Of a stretch of 64,000 nucleotides of DNA, positions 1 to 12,400 are shown in pieces. Origin of the DNA: Tricholoma matsutake. Taxonomy: Eukaryota > Basidiomycota > Agaricomycetes > Agaricales > Tricholomataceae. Made by a program: the position numbers and the translations under genes. The number at the start of each line of letters is the position of its first letter. Positions within the stretch are counted from its first letter, which is position 1. Location: contig AP026547.1 of assembly GCA_026075535.2 (NCBI GenBank), positions 6,696,001 to 6,760,000 on the forward strand. The letters run 5' to 3'. The notes below the pieces were generated by a model. That model was not told where the DNA came from and searched no databases. It saw nothing but the letters and a program-made list of their open reading frames with translations.

Positions 1-364
1 AAGCTTGAGCAAAACTTCGAGTGAGTACACGACAGGGACGTGGACATCGACAGGGACGTGGACATCGACATGGATAGGACGCCACTTGGGTCGTTCTTTC
101 ATGGGGCTTGAGATCTGCTTCTCAAAGGGCGGAAGAAGATTGACAAAGGGATACACGTGTAGCAAAGCCTTCAGTGAAACTTCCGTCATCGCCGTCAGCC
201 TCATGCAGGCCATCCCTTTTAGCCTGTCACCAGCCTCATGTTCTCCATTTTCCCCCTTCAAACACGCCCTCGACGCGTGAATCCTTCATATAATCCCCAT
301 CTCCTTCTGATACTCGAAGGACTTGAGTGGTCCCTATTTTATTTCATTATTTCTATCTAGCATC
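1..364. other. Upstream region of the first gene, with an 18-bp tandem duplication
   Basis: No gene is supported here. Positions 33-50 and 51-68 are two exact copies of an 18-bp unit (cagggacgtggacatcga). The stretch before position 365 is pyrimidine-rich and probably holds the promoter and leader of the next gene. Confidence 0.4.
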
Positions 365-2632
365 ATGTCATCTCGAAGAACTACTTTGCCTGCCCAACAT
401 CCTCAAGCTCCTCGTATCAAGCGCAAGCCCCCACCTTCCATCGATCTCGAGGTTCGCTATCCTTCCCCAGACCCTACCGATCCTTTTGCTCCCCTCTGGG
501 TTTTGCGTAATCGTTCTTCGAATCCGTCCCTCTCTCTAGCCCCTAGCAACGATAACTCCCTATATCGAAAGTCTTCTTCGTACGATCTGTATCCAAGTAT
601 TCTGCCGTTCACCGTCGCCCACAACGACTATGCGGTGCCCCTTGAAGTCTTGTCAAACGATGAAAAATCTCACTATAGGCGACGCTCTCATTCAACGCCA
701 CTCACCCAACTGGTCCCACCATTGACGTTTCCGTCCATTCAATCTTCACCTCTCATTTTCTCGCACTCAGAGCGCATGCCACTGGTCCAGAGTCTCGCTG
801 ACAGCACCAGCGACTACGGTAGCGCCAGTCTCACTGGCACTGATCTGGAAAATATGTCAGCTCCAGTTAAATCAAGTTCAACATCTCCTGAAAGTACTCC
901 TGGAAAGCTTGCGAGATTCCTTCGACCTAAAAGGACCCAAAGCAGTTCTCCAAGCATCGAGAAGCACGGGTCGTTGGTTCCGAAGCGAGTTGGAAAGATA
1001 TCCATATCCTCGCCAGTGTCTGTTGAGCATCTAGCTGGCGCCGGCAGGCATCTGACTGACCAAGCTGCGCGCTCGGTGAACGATCTACACAGTCCGCAAC
1101 CACATTTCACGCCGTTGCGACGCACAGCTACATCAGATGCTCCCAGTCCACCGCGTGAGCTTGATGGGTGCCATTCTCAGCCAGAAGCCCTTTCGTTGCA
1201 CTACCGTGCTCGGTCGCCACTCTCCAAGACGCATACTGTCGACCTCCTTCCTCCTTCCCCTCCACCAAGCACAACCTCGCACTCTTCTTCCTCTTACACC
1301 CATATCCCTGTTCCACCCAGTTCGACAGCCCATTCTACCATCACGAGCAATGATAGCTTTGCAAGACCCCGCACAGCTCCGCACCCAGCCACGTCAAGCT
1401 CCAACTCGCCGTATCTCCGAGGCCATTACCCTAAGAGTAGTGCTGCCCCCTCATCTGAACTGTTCCACCCTAGTCAAACGGAATGGGCCAAACCCACCAT
1501 CTCCCAGTTAGCTTATGCTGCCTCCCTCCCCGTCATCGCCGAGTCTGGCCTACGCGTCACGTTCGGTTCCCTCTTCGCGAACCAGCGCACCATTGTCGTT
1601 TTCATCCGCCACTTCTGGTGTCCCCTCTGCCAGGACTACATGACATCTCTCACGTCGCTCGCACATCCGGACATGATGTACAGTACTCACCCTTCTTCTC
1701 CTTTTCTTCTGGACGCAGACTCAGAGAAGGTGGATCAGGTTCAATTGGTAGTCATCAGCAACGGTGCACATGGATTCATTTCCAAGTACAGGCAGATCTT
1801 CAATATGCCATTTAGCATGTACACCGATCCGTCGTTAGCGCTATATTTGGCGCTAGGCATGGGTCGAGACGGTGGGCGGAAGGTGCCTTCCGTCCCACCT
1901 CCTTCGCCTGGAACTAGCATGCATAGGCACAGACAGCGGACTGAGGAGAGCGACGAGAAGGAACAAAAGGGAGTGATGTTAGATGGAGGGTATGTCATGC
2001 ATGGAATTGTTCGTGGTATTGCAATGGTAGTAGGGAGGGCGGTGAAGGCTGGAATGCCTGTGTGGGAGAAGGGTGGAGACATCGGCCAGCTCGGCGGCGA
2101 ATTCGTCTTCGGGCCTGGGTCAGTGATTTCATTCTTTTCAGACAAAAATCTGACTTTCTTATACAGGTTATCTTGCACCTATGCGCACCGCATGCAGTCG
2201 GCTAAGGGGCATGTACCAATCAGGGATGTATTGAAAGCAGCAGGTGTCACCGTACGGATACCAGAGCCTAGCACACCCGCGACATCCACCTCAGATAGCT
2301 ATGTCTCTGCACTGCGAGGGTTGGAGGTGGGCAGCCAAAGCCGTTTGAAGAAACGCCGAAATACGATGCAAGATTTCGGGGCTAAACTGGTCGGAAGGAA
2401 ACAGTCTGTGGACAGTGGCAGTTCTGAAGCAATGTCGAAAGGAAGTCGGCGGCTTGCCCGGATGTCAAGCCAGGAGGTGGAGCGGATGGCTGGAAGAGTG
2501 AAGAGCTTGGATAATCTCCGGCAGAGAAAGGACCTGAGACGAGGTGGTGGTGCTGATGACCCAACGAACGGAGAGTTCTGCCTAAGCGGGACTGGTCATT
2601 GTTCACCTGTCATAGAGGAGGATATAGCCTAA
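365..2632 (+). CDS. PRX-like-2 / AhpC-TSA thioredoxin-fold protein
   Basis: The C-terminal part matches the AhpC/TSA antioxidant (PRXL2/AAED1-like) family: a hydrophobic strand followed by FWCPLCQDYM, which has the CxxC redox pair, then VVISNG, a Y-R-IF-PF-YTDP segment, MPVWEKGGDIGQLGG and SCTYAHRM. The first ~380 residues are Ser/Pro-rich and probably disordered. The start is the first ATG (MSSRR); the open frame runs upstream only to a TTG. An in-frame 48-nt intron at 2119-2166 (gtcagt..acag) restores the family motif FGPGLSCTYAHRM. A second 36-nt in-frame intron at 1683-1718 is possible but short. The Lys/Arg/Ser-rich tail (about 130 residues) is not part of the domain. Family membership is firm. 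The substrate is unknown, probably a thiol or peroxide redox partner. Confidence 0.85.
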   Translation: MSSRRTTLPAQHPQAPRIKRKPPPSIDLEVRYPSPDPTDPFAPLWVLRNRSSNPSLSLAPSNDNSLYRKSSSYDLYPSILPFTVAHNDYAVPLEVLSNDEKSHYRRRSHSTPLTQLVPPLTFPSIQSSPLIFSHSERMPLVQSLADSTSDYGSASLTGTDLENMSAPVKSSSTSPESTPGKLARFLRPKRTQSSSPSIEKHGSLVPKRVGKISISSPVSVEHLAGAGRHLTDQAARSVNDLHSPQPHFTPLRRTATSDAPSPPRELDGCHSQPEALSLHYRARSPLSKTHTVDLLPPSPPPSTTSHSSSSYTHIPVPPSSTAHSTITSNDSFARPRTAPHPATSSSNSPYLRGHYPKSSAAPSSELFHPSQTEWAKPTISQLAYAASLPVIAESGLRVTFGSLFANQRTIVVFIRHFWCPLCQDYMTSLTSLAHPDMMYSTHPSSPFLLDADSEKVDQVQLVVISNGAHGFISKYRQIFNMPFSMYTDPSLALYLALGMGRDGGRKVPSVPPPSPGTSMHRHRQRTEESDEKEQKGVMLDGGYVMHGIVRGIAMVVGRAVKAGMPVWEKGGDIGQLGGEFVFGPGSVISFFSDKNLTFLYRLSCTYAHRMQSAKGHVPIRDVLKAAGVTVRIPEPSTPATSTSDSYVSALRGLEVGSQSRLKKRRNTMQDFGAKLVGRKQSVDSGSSEAMSKGSRRLARMSSQEVERMAGRVKSLDNLRQRKDLRRGGGADDPTNGEFCLSGTGHCSPVIEEDIA

Positions 2633-3162
2633 CTCTTTATTCTACCAGACATCGCCAGGGTGGGGTCCGTCGGGCACGGCTGAGCACTGCGAGAAAGGAG
2701 ACAGTCGAGAAGCGGTTAGGGAGTCGTGATTTTGCATGCGATGCAAGAGTAAGAGGGGCATCTAATAATCATAATGAGATACAGAATACATGACCTTACC
2801 TACGGACACAATAGATTGGTAGACTCGTTACCGTCTGTCTACGTTGAGGATGTTTTTGTGTCGAAGTGGTAGCAGGCTGGACTCGAGCCTAGTAGATTGG
2901 ATGACCTTGTGGCATTCGTGCTGGAGTGTACAATGCAAATGACCATGACATTAGAAATAGTCCTAAAAATATTGCATGTGTGAGTAACTAGATGATATAT
3001 CTGTGCGATCTAAGATTGAACGAGAGCGACGTAGGACCCGAAAAGAACGACAGCCCCTACAGAACCAAGACAATTGAGCGATTAGATTGAAGGATTGTCG
3101 AAAGATCTACGCCACAAGAAAATCTTCAATTCGGAGGATCGCAGCTCCCGAACTTGGGAGGA
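2633..3162. other. Intergenic region between two gene 3' ends
   Basis: The genes on either side converge here, so this stretch should hold two 3' ends. I see no coding frame, tRNA or repeat in it. Confidence 0.4.
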
Positions 3163-5942
3163 TCACCCACGTCTGGTCCAGCCATTAACTATGAAAGATG
3201 TCGATGAAAAGGGTGATGATACAGGAAAGGAGACACGAACCCGAACTGTCTGTATTGTGGTATATGCGGCAGCCATCAAACCAAACACAATCATAGCAAT
3301 GTCTGCCATTTTCTGTTTCCGGGTACGCGCACACGCTTTATAGTGTAACATGGCCGGATATACGTAACATAGTGGAACGCTGCAAATGATAAGTAATGAG
3401 CCTTCCACATGTCTACAATAAAAGAGGAACATACCAAGCGAAGCTTCCAATGAATGCGACGAATTTATCAAGGTCCGCAGCACCAAACCAGCTGATTAGG
3501 GTACAAGCCATGACCATCGAGAACCTAAAGATATTCTTGTACCACTTGATCCGTAAGCTGGCTTTTCCACTCCGGGTGAACAACCCATTCTCGACAATGC
3601 GCACTGCGGGGAAGAGTTGCAGTGGAACTGACAGTAGGATAGCGAGGGAATAAAGGAATTGAACCTGTGTTGCAACTTATATAAAGAACCAAAATAAATA
3701 TCTCCATCGCGAAAACGCACAGATTGCACCATCTTGCTTTCAGTGTCAAAGTTGACGAGGACAACCGTGTTGATCTTTGAGCCGAAAGTCAGGTATGATA
3801 AGGCGCCTGCACCCCCGAAGAGGACTATAAGGAGAGAATACAGGTTGGTAACACTGTGTCGATAGAAGTTCACATGCTCACTCGTAAGGAAAACCATGAC
3901 GCCAGTCAAGACTGCAGGGAACTTGTGAGGCTCTCGCATTGCGTCCGAGATAGGTATAATCTGGCAAGACATTCAGAATTTGTAATCCCCGGACGCAACA
4001 AGAGCATACCAATCCAATCCCTTCGAACGAGAAGACTGCAGTCCTAAATACGGTATAAGGCAAGTACGATGTAAATTACACCACAGCTTACCCAACGAAT
4101 AGCGGGAAGTCCTTCGGATTAAAGAACTTGACGTCAGAGATGCCATCTTGCGCGATCATCTTAAATTCGTTTCCAAAGATGTAAATTAACCCGGCCAAAA
4201 TGAACAGATCTGCGACAAGGGCCGCCGAGCTCAGCTTCGCAATGTCCCGTACAAGGGCAAGAGGGACAAAGACTATTAGTTGTATGAGGATAAAGTACTG
4301 AATCGAAATGAGCCTTAAACAGTGAGTGATACCCATGACGAATGCCTAGTAATAAAGGTAAATCAACAAAGTACACATAATAAGAAAAGGAGTAACCTGA
4401 AGATTCTGAGACACAAAAATTGTGTATGCCGCTACAAAACCCATTTGGGACACAACTATTGAGCCAAGAATGAGATAGCGCATTGCAGGGCCATACAACT
4501 TTCCACCAATATCTAAGGGGCTGGGAGTCAGAACTGATGAAGATGATGAAATCCTGTTGTACTACCTCCGAAACTGCCTGGAACCACGAATTTGGTTTTT
4601 AACAGCAGCAGAAACGAGTATAGGGATACGATTGCAATCAATACAAATGTGATTGAGGAGAAAAGAAGGCCGCCATTGTAAAATCTGAAGAATCCTCAAT
4701 TATACTAAACAAATCCCTTTGTAACGAAAAAAACACTTACGCCTTCCCAAGAAACAATACCCCAGTTCCTACGAATGACTTCAAAAGCTGGGCGTATGAT
4801 GTTTAAACCAGAAAAGGATTGTAGGAGGGCAGGCATACCATAAGAACGGCTTGCGTAACGGTCGCATTCCCGTGGGGACCCACAGACGCTCCGCGGCGGC
4901 GTCCTCGTGATTTCGTACCACGAAGCAGAGGTGTAGTCTCCTCAGGTAAGTTGGCCGACATCGTAGAGGAGGGTCCTGCAACGATCCGCTCTTCATCTTC
5001 CTCCTTGTCCTCATCATCTTCCTCTTCTAGGTCTTCACCCGCCTATACACTTCTGATGAACAGCGAATCTCGAAGAGCACCTTCAAGGGACTTACAAAGT
5101 GACCAAATAACAACAGGAAGTCGATGAAGTTGTTCAGGATACGTGGTTCTGCTCCTTGCTCGTTAGCCTGCAAGAGAACATAATTACGTCTAAATCCGCC
5201 CGGCTCGTGTATATGTTCAAAGGCAGGATCCGGAGGTGGACTCAATCCAGCAAACGATGCCGACCGCACTCGAGTAGATCTCTGCTGATCTGCATGCCAC
5301 TTGTAAATATCGTGGCTTCATATTTTCAGCGCCTATCGTTCATAGGGATGTTGATGGAACTTACGTCACATCAGCGCCAGGAGCATGGTATGGAATAGGA
5401 AAAGGTTCTTGGTCTGCTTGAACATTGTCTTTCACACCGGAGGAGGATGGTCTTGAAGGCGAGGTTTGCCCTGATTCACCGGGGGCTTCTTGGTCTGATC
5501 CTGCTACTGACCTCGCCTCTCCCCCGTTATTCTGCCGTTCCTGTGGGAAGGACAGGAGTTGCCGAAGGACCTTCGCCTTCTCCTCATCCGGGAGTGTGTC
5601 TAAGTCTACAACGGGTGGTGTTTCTGACCTCTTTCCTGCCAAAGAGGGGTTCGAGATCCTCGCGGAAAGGGCGCTTATTCCACCAACAACTTGAGGGCCG
5701 GGGCGCAGTGGGAATGGGTCTGAGGTTGGTATTAGTGAACTCGGCCCACTTCGCGCGGGAGTTAAACCTCTCGGAGGAATATTGGGCACAATTGGAGGTG
5801 TGCCAGCATACTGTGCCCGAATTACACGAACTTGGTCTGCTGGGGTTCCAATGGGTGTTACTGAGGTCGAAACACCTTCAGACAGCTCATCATGCAGAAG
5901 TCTAGGGCTCTTGATAGCCACAGGCTGTGAAGGAGAGGCCAT
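3163..5942 (-). CDS. Vacuolar amino-acid transporter, AAAP family (Avt3-like)
   Basis: Spliced reading gives a long soluble N-terminus and then about ten to eleven hydrophobic segments of the Aa_trans (AAAP) family, typical of fungal Avt3/Avt4-type transporters that export neutral amino acids from the vacuole. Landmarks in order: MASPSQPVAIKSPRLL start (ATG at 5942), DPAFEHIHEPGGFRRNYVLL, NNFIDFLLLFGHF, an acidic patch, LLRGTKSRGRR, LLKSFVGTGVLFLGKAF, then VFSFEGIGLV, ISDAMREPHKFP, LFGGAGALSYLTFGS and a final YPAMLHYKACA. At least ten exons are needed. Exon 1 ends at 5365 with donor gtaagt, and introns are about 50-60 nt. The last frame stops at 3163. The gene runs in the same direction as the glycosyltransferase upstream (290-bp gap). 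Family is firm; the exact substrate is inferred. Confidence 0.85.
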
Positions 5943-6233
5943 GAAATGAATGGTCAACCTCAGAGCATAAAACGCAGAAGCATTGATGCTTTCAACTTTA
6001 AATGTACCTTCTCCGCGAACACACGTGACATGTTTCCACGTCTTGTGACCTCTTAACAAGTCAAAATCCCGCGACTCTCCTATCTCCTAGTTTCACTGAT
6101 GGAGCACCGTTTGCAAGTAGAAAGTTGGGACGGATACAACAGGATCGAGCCGCAGGCTTTATAACATGACATCCGATAAAAATAGCTCCGAGTATTACCA
6201 TATAGTCCTATCGCTCTATAGTCTATCCGCCTA

Positions 6234-8374
6234 TCACTTATCAACACATGTCATGTACCAGTCAGTGGTCCAATGAACAACAGTCTTAGCCATTTCCCTT
6301 CCTTCCGTCTGCCTTATTCCTGATTCTATTCCAACCTCGGCAGTTCGTTTCCTTGACTTGCCCTTCTTCCAGGCTTCTTCCACAGCGGTCGCCCAATCAC
6401 CAGCTTCGTATGACTGCCTGGATAGTTCTACTCCCACGCCCTCCCGGGAGAGAAGTAATCGCAGGCCATGCTCTTCAATGAACAAGGGACGCGAGACTGA
6501 TGGTGAATACGAGCGAGTAAGCGGAACGCCAAGATAAGTGGGAAGCCAACTTGAAGACGTACCATAAACAAAAGGTGTGCATGAATCGACACACTCTGAT
6601 ACCGTGCCGTAACCCTGGAGGAGTGCTAACGTAAGTACTGAGTACTGCCAAGCCTACGACATATCATAAGCTCACCAACTTCCCCAACAAGACATCTCCG
6701 ATGGCCGTCAAGTCCGGCATGTACACATCTTTCGGAGCTACGAAGAAGCCATTGGGCAAGCCCGAATCCTGATCATCGTCCAGAGCAAGCGATTGTTCTT
6801 TTGTCACTCCACAGACAATAGCTATCCACGAAGCATCTGGAAGTAGGGTTGCTTCTTCGACGTCGCCTGTAGTATCTCCCTTGAAATTGCCTGTCCCATC
6901 AGGCGTTGGAGGTATCGTAGAAAGCGTTGGTATCGAAAAATTAGAAGGAGACGACGCAAGTAGTTTTGAGGCCGGCGGAGCGCCCGGAATCCAAAGATGC
7001 GATGGGGTAGCAAGGCGTGGCGACGTGACAGAATGTAGCTCGTCATCCGTTAGCCGCGTGATGATCGGCAATGAAGACTTTGAATTGCATATATCTGGAG
7101 AGGAAATTTGCGAAGGAGGGTACAGCCCCGGAATCAAGTTGCCAATACCAAGGCCGCTAATAGCGCTTGTGGGGGATCCGGTACGGTTTTCAGGTAAATC
7201 CGGACTAGAACTGGAGCTCCAAACTCGGCTCTGAAGCCTGCTCGCTGGGCGACTAGGCGTTCGAAATACCTGGCCACCAAAAGACACGACAAGTATCTTC
7301 GTGCGAATCGGGTTGTGGAGCTCGCTGGGTACACCAACGTATGACAGAAAACGAGAGCGACCCTCCAGGGTGTAGATTGATGGAGTTGGTGGGCGGACAA
7401 TGAGAGGTGCAGGTATGACAGAACGCAGTATAATTTTATTCCGAGGCGAGGCAAATGGGATGCTTGGGTATAGATTGCGTGAAGAAGCTTCCCCCAGACA
7501 TTGAACAATGTGGGGATGGAATTCGTTTGAAGAGGGATCAACCCAATCATATGACGGAAGAGATGGATACATGGAGAATGAAGGTATAGGAATGTGCCCT
7601 GGAAGGAGAAGCAGCATGTCCGCACAACGGTAACCCGTATGTAGCTGCTTCACCAGAGGTGTGAGGTCCGACGGTGGAACTGGAATATCAGGAATTAGCT
7701 CTGGGAATCCATCCAAAGTAGAATAGGGTCCGGAAGCCTGTGGGTATTGTTGTTGGGGAGATAATACATCAAGAACCGATGACGAAAGATAGCTGTATAC
7801 AGAATCGAATGTAAAATTCGTGATTAGGATAGACGGTATACCGGCCGCCTTGGCTGCTAAACTGGCCACATAGTGAACATGGAGCTGCGCGGGAACATAA
7901 GTCAAACTCACCAGCCCAGGAAAGCTGCATCGCTAAGAACAGCATGGGCTTGAATATCAATAAGCCATTGGCGTTCTGCATGCAATAAAATATCTTTCTT
8001 GCTGAGGAACTGCTTCAATACATCTACGCTCTTCTGTCGATCTACACGGTACCTGGAGAGGGGTCAGTCACTACTTTGTGTGGAAAAGAAAAACCGTATA
8101 CGCGAGTGGTTGTACAATGACTGGGTCGATTTCAGCATAACGATACACGGCACCTCGAGCGATGCTGTCCGCGAAAACATGTTTTGGCGCGGACGAAATT
8201 ATATAAACTATAGGTTTATCTTTAGGTGGGAGACTCAAAAGATGACAAGCAAAGGCAGAAACGCGAGTTGCATGTCCGTAACCTGGAGAATAAATCATGA
8301 GCCGCAGGATGTCATTCTGGAGAAAGTAAGGTCGCACCGTGTCCAGAGCAGTAATAAGCAAAGCAGAGAGGCAT
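6234..8374 (-). CDS. Glycosyltransferase-like protein related to the N-half of L-arabinokinase
   Basis: The protein starts with a Gly-rich nucleotide-sugar binding loop, SGHGYGHATRVSAFACHLL, that matches the GT-B type domain found at the N-terminus of plant L-arabinokinase and in stand-alone fungal proteins. Later landmarks are LRSVIPAPLIVRP, a KILVVSFGGQ strand, LPDASWIAIVCG and LLGKLGYGTVSECV, the usual C-terminal donor-site motif of this group. A Ser/Pro-rich insert of about 130 residues separates the two halves. The true start is a 37-nt first exon (8338-8374, MPLCFAYYCSGHG). An intron at 8283-8337 joins it so that the glycine loop is rebuilt exactly. Other introns lie near 7915-7975 and 6610-6670. 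No kinase domain follows, so arabinokinase activity is not expected. Substrate is unknown. Confidence 0.75.
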
Positions 8375-8559
8375 TATGCTAGACTACTAGGAGACCGTCC
8401 GTCACATTGAACGATAACGCCTGAATGACACCCGCTTGCTTCCGCTCACTCTTGTATCCAACTTCATTCGCGAGAGCTTGTCCCTGATTGGCCATCAAAA
8501 GTTCTCGATCATCGGGCCACGGCGGAGCACAGCCACAAACCACCACCTCAGAACAGAAC
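8375..8559. promoter_or_regulatory. Shared divergent promoter, glycosyltransferase / NDUFS6
   Basis: The two start codons point away from each other with only 185 bp between them, so both promoters and leaders must lie here. No clear TATA box is visible. Confidence 0.5.
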
Positions 8560-9200
8560 ATGCTGAGTCGTCGTATACCCCAGTTACGCCAGACTCTCAA
8601 AGCGCTTAGTCGTTCTGCATCGTCTTCCTCGTCATCTGTGCCATCAAAAAGCCAACCATCCAACTCAGTTCCTGCACCACAAGCACCCAACTATGCGAGT
8701 GCATGGTCCACCAACCAGCAACCGCGTTCCAAGGCCAGTTATGGGCCTCGTTTCGAACAGACTGCTATGGAATTGCAGCCAAACCCGTTGAGCGCAATGG
8801 AGCTCGTCGCAAATGAACCTATAAGGCTTGTTCACGGGCGGAAAGCCGTTTGTGATGGTGGTACGTACACAGTTTGTTGCTCAAATAGGATATTACATAG
8901 TTAAAATATAACAGGTGGTGGACCGTTGGGGCATCCTAAGATCTTCATTAATCTAGTATGCACCTTTTCAAAACTTAAATACGATTGGAGGCTTACTATC
9001 TTTCATGTAACAGGATCAACCAGGGCCTCGTCCATGCGGGTAGGTTACACTATTGTTCCACGATGGTAGAATTTCTAACGTTGCGAAAACTTTCTTAATC
9101 CCATTAGATATTGGTAAGTGGTGTAGTCGCTCCACGAGTACAATTTACTGATCTCAGTCACAGCGGACTTCGTTTTGAGCAGGCACCGCACGACCATTAA
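8560..9200 (+). CDS. NDUFS6: NADH:ubiquinone oxidoreductase zinc subunit (complex I 13-kDa)
   Basis: This subunit binds zinc at the N-module/Q-module junction of mitochondrial complex I and is needed for late assembly. The C-terminal family signature is complete after splicing: CDGGGGPLGHPKIFINLDQ, then PGPRPCGYCGLRFEQ, giving the usual Cys and CxxC ligands; the tail ends in HDH. The first ~40 residues (MLSRRIPQLRQTLKALSRS) are basic and Ser-rich, fitting a mitochondrial presequence. Exons: 8560-8860, 8915-8955, 9014-9039, 9108-9113 and 9164-9200, together 411 nt or 136 residues. The fourth exon is only 6 nt (atattg) and encodes part of Gly-Tyr-Cys in the CxxC motif. Each junction has GT..AG ends and the frame closes only with all five exons. 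Confidence 0.92.
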
Positions 9201-9479
9201 TAGACGTTGTATTTGTATGCAACATATTCAATAAACAGAATGAACAATGATGATCACATTATCATGGGGCATGTGTTGCTGTATGTGGGATATAGCGAAC
9301 GATAGGATGAATGACTATGGGTATAATGCTCTGGAGAAGCTTCGGAAGAGCGATGGCTGAAGACACCACAAAAGTAAACGATGTGCCCAAGCACCGTGAG
9401 ATTCCCCCAGCTGGCGCATGTTGAAGAAGTAATGAGAGGCAGTGTTGTTCATCTGGCACAATCGCAAAGCCCCGTCAAA

Positions 9480-12400
9480 TCAATCCAAAGATCGTCTCTG
9501 TAGTAGTTTAGTGATTTCGCGATGTTCCAGGAGCCACTCAGGAAATATAGCTTGAGGTCCTTCCTTTTCTCGCATTTCGATCAAGTAGTTGGCGAAGACG
9601 ATGAGTGTTCCGTAGCGATACCTGGAACAACTTGGAATCAATGAACACGAACAAGGATGCAACTGGATGCATACAAATAATTAACAGTGATATTGTGAAG
9701 CTTCCGCTGCTTATTGCTGCCCTTCTCGCATGCGTCAACTTTCAATTTGTAGCTAAATTGTGAATGTCAATGGCAGTGTTATGCCTATTGACTGCAAAGA
9801 TAACGTACTCGTATATTGCTTTTCGCAGGTTCTGAACATCTTGCATCAAGTCGATGGCTCGGTCGGTCAATCGTTTGGCGACTTTTCCGTGAGACAACAC
9901 TCCAACGAGTTGCAAGATCGTCTTATACTCCCCTGGAGCATCATCACCAGTCATTTATCGCTATTTGAACTTGATGAAAGGACATGCCTTTGAGATAGGC
10001 TTCTTCTTCTGACGGTCCATCCATGGTGTCGTAAATTTCTATGGCTGGCTCATATCGCTTCGCAGCATTCTCTTGTTCATCATTGTCCCAATTCTGAGCC
10101 ATTGTCGACGATATTAAACAAGCAGTGATCATACCAGTGGTCGTTCGACCCCGTCCCATCTGGCAATTGAAAATAAAATCACCAGCTTGAGACATGCCAG
10201 TTTTAACGCGTTCCAAGAGTTGTGAAAGTGCATCAGGAAGGGGTGCTTGTTCGTCGGTCTGTCACGATGAGAGAGATTAGCTACTTTCATTACTAGTAAA
10301 GAAAGAATAACTTGCAATAGCAACACGGCCATAATTAATCTGACGAAATATGTTAGCGAGCCGTATAAGCAAACCAGCAGAGCCAACCTTGTATCCCTCT
10401 TTTGCAACGAGGTCCATTACATCTCTCGGGGTCAAAATGTCACCTTCGGACACAGTTTCCCACAAAGGAATGATAGAGAAAACACCCGGTCTCTCTTCAA
10501 TTTCGTCGTGAAGCAAGATACGTCCGCCTCCCACTATTAGTTCACAAAGAACATCCTTCTTGAAATTTTGTTCCATGCTTTCCACAACAGCCGTAGTTAT
10601 ACCTGTTGCTCTACAGTGATTTCTTAGAAATGAAATCACTTCAACTTTAAACTGGACTTGACCTACTCAACATTTTCAAGTGGACGATCGACGAGACGTA
10701 GAACATGTGGCCTCCCAGCAACATATATGACCGGTTCCTAACGATTATCAGGAACCAACATTTCAGATATCCATCAAACTAACCTCCCGCAAAGAAGTCC
10801 AATAAACAGTATTTCGTCCTCCTGGACCGGCATCAACTCGCTGTAAGGCACGTTTCAAACTAAAAGACCCATCAGTTTAGTTCAGGTGGTTGCATGTAAG
10901 TATTTACCCCTCAACAGTTGGCATTCCACTGGACATTTACGTTAGCCAGAGAGCTAACGAAGAAGCGGAACTAACATACCTTCCACAGACCATCTTACCA
11001 TCGTCGAGATATTCAACAAATTCCTCTCCCTCTGAGGGTGACGAAGATCTGGACAGCACTGGCTTCAGTGTCAAAGGCACCCGTCGGAAGTTTGGAGATC
11101 CCTCGATTCGCCTGTAAATGAGAGTTTTTTTAAATTGGACACTAGTCACTGGTCCAGTCAAAACACGCACTCTGGTAGTGCCATCTTCTGTAGATTGGAG
11201 AAAAAGTCGCTCTTCAAGATAGTCGATGCAGAGAGGATGCTTCCGGAGCGATTTACAACCACTCGCGTAACCTCATCTGGGTGGGCCATCCCTTCTCTGG
11301 CATCTGCTCGTTCCAAAGGCTTTAACGCATCGATACCCTCAGCTAAAAGCTCCCTTTCAAAAGTTTTGATCACTGTCGATTCAAGAATTCAGGAAAGAAA
11401 ACTAGTCAGAACAAGTAATGCAAAACACAAAAAGGCAAACCAGGCCGGTTTTTCACATATGTCTCCACGCTCTCAAAAGACTCCATGGTATCTGGTTCCG
11501 TAGACTGCAAATATGACTGAAAGACAATCAGCTCGAAATATCGTCGAAGATTTTGCAGCCCTATACGTGTCACTTGTCAACATTCATCATGCATCTTGCA
11601 AGTAAAAGCAGACCTTTCTGCGCATGAATTCGCTTCTGCTTCTCATCCGTCGCTTGTTCGGCGCAGTTTCGTGACTCTTCAATTGAATCTCGGAGGTTAA
11701 AAACAGTAGAACATCGATCGACGGCATCATCAACGATATCCTTGACAGCAGGGCCTTTTCTGATTACCCTAAGAAGGTCTTAACAATACAAGGGTCTGAG
11801 AACTGCTGGAAACTATCGAATGGGCTTACTCACTATTGATGACTTGATAGGAGTGGCGAGCTTTCACGGGTGTCGGTTCCATGGGTGCTAGATTCGCAAT
11901 CAGCAAAAAGGACCGCTTGTCGTAACGAGGTGTTGTTGGTGTGGGTACCAGGCGATGCAGATCTAGCCATTTCCTGATCAAAAGGAGTATAATCTGAGAG
12001 GAAAATGAATAAATGATACATGCAAGACCGCGATACGTACTGATGCCAACGTGCTTCTTCCCCGCCCAAGTTGGCAATTCACCACAATCGGCGTGCTAAT
12101 CGACGTACGCATCACTACGTCAATAAGATCGCTGAGGTCAGCAAAATCGGGAGGTTTCTCGGCAGTGATAGGGACACGAGTGTAATGGAGGTTAACTCCT
12201 TTCGCATCTCGCCTTGCTTCCATTATGTCTTTCAGGACAAGAACATTCTCTTCGATAACTTCTTCCCATACAGGTACAACAGTACCATCTGCTGTTTCCG
12301 TATGTAACAAAAGCCTATGTAAATATGCAGTAAGTACCTGTGTATCTGAAGATTGAACCAAATTACCTGCCACCAAAAGCATTCACTTCTGAGATAACAT

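Noticed and set aside
814..1511. Several antisense and alternate frames over the PRX-like gene
   Set aside because: They are shadows of the codon pattern in the Ser/Pro-rich part of the real gene.
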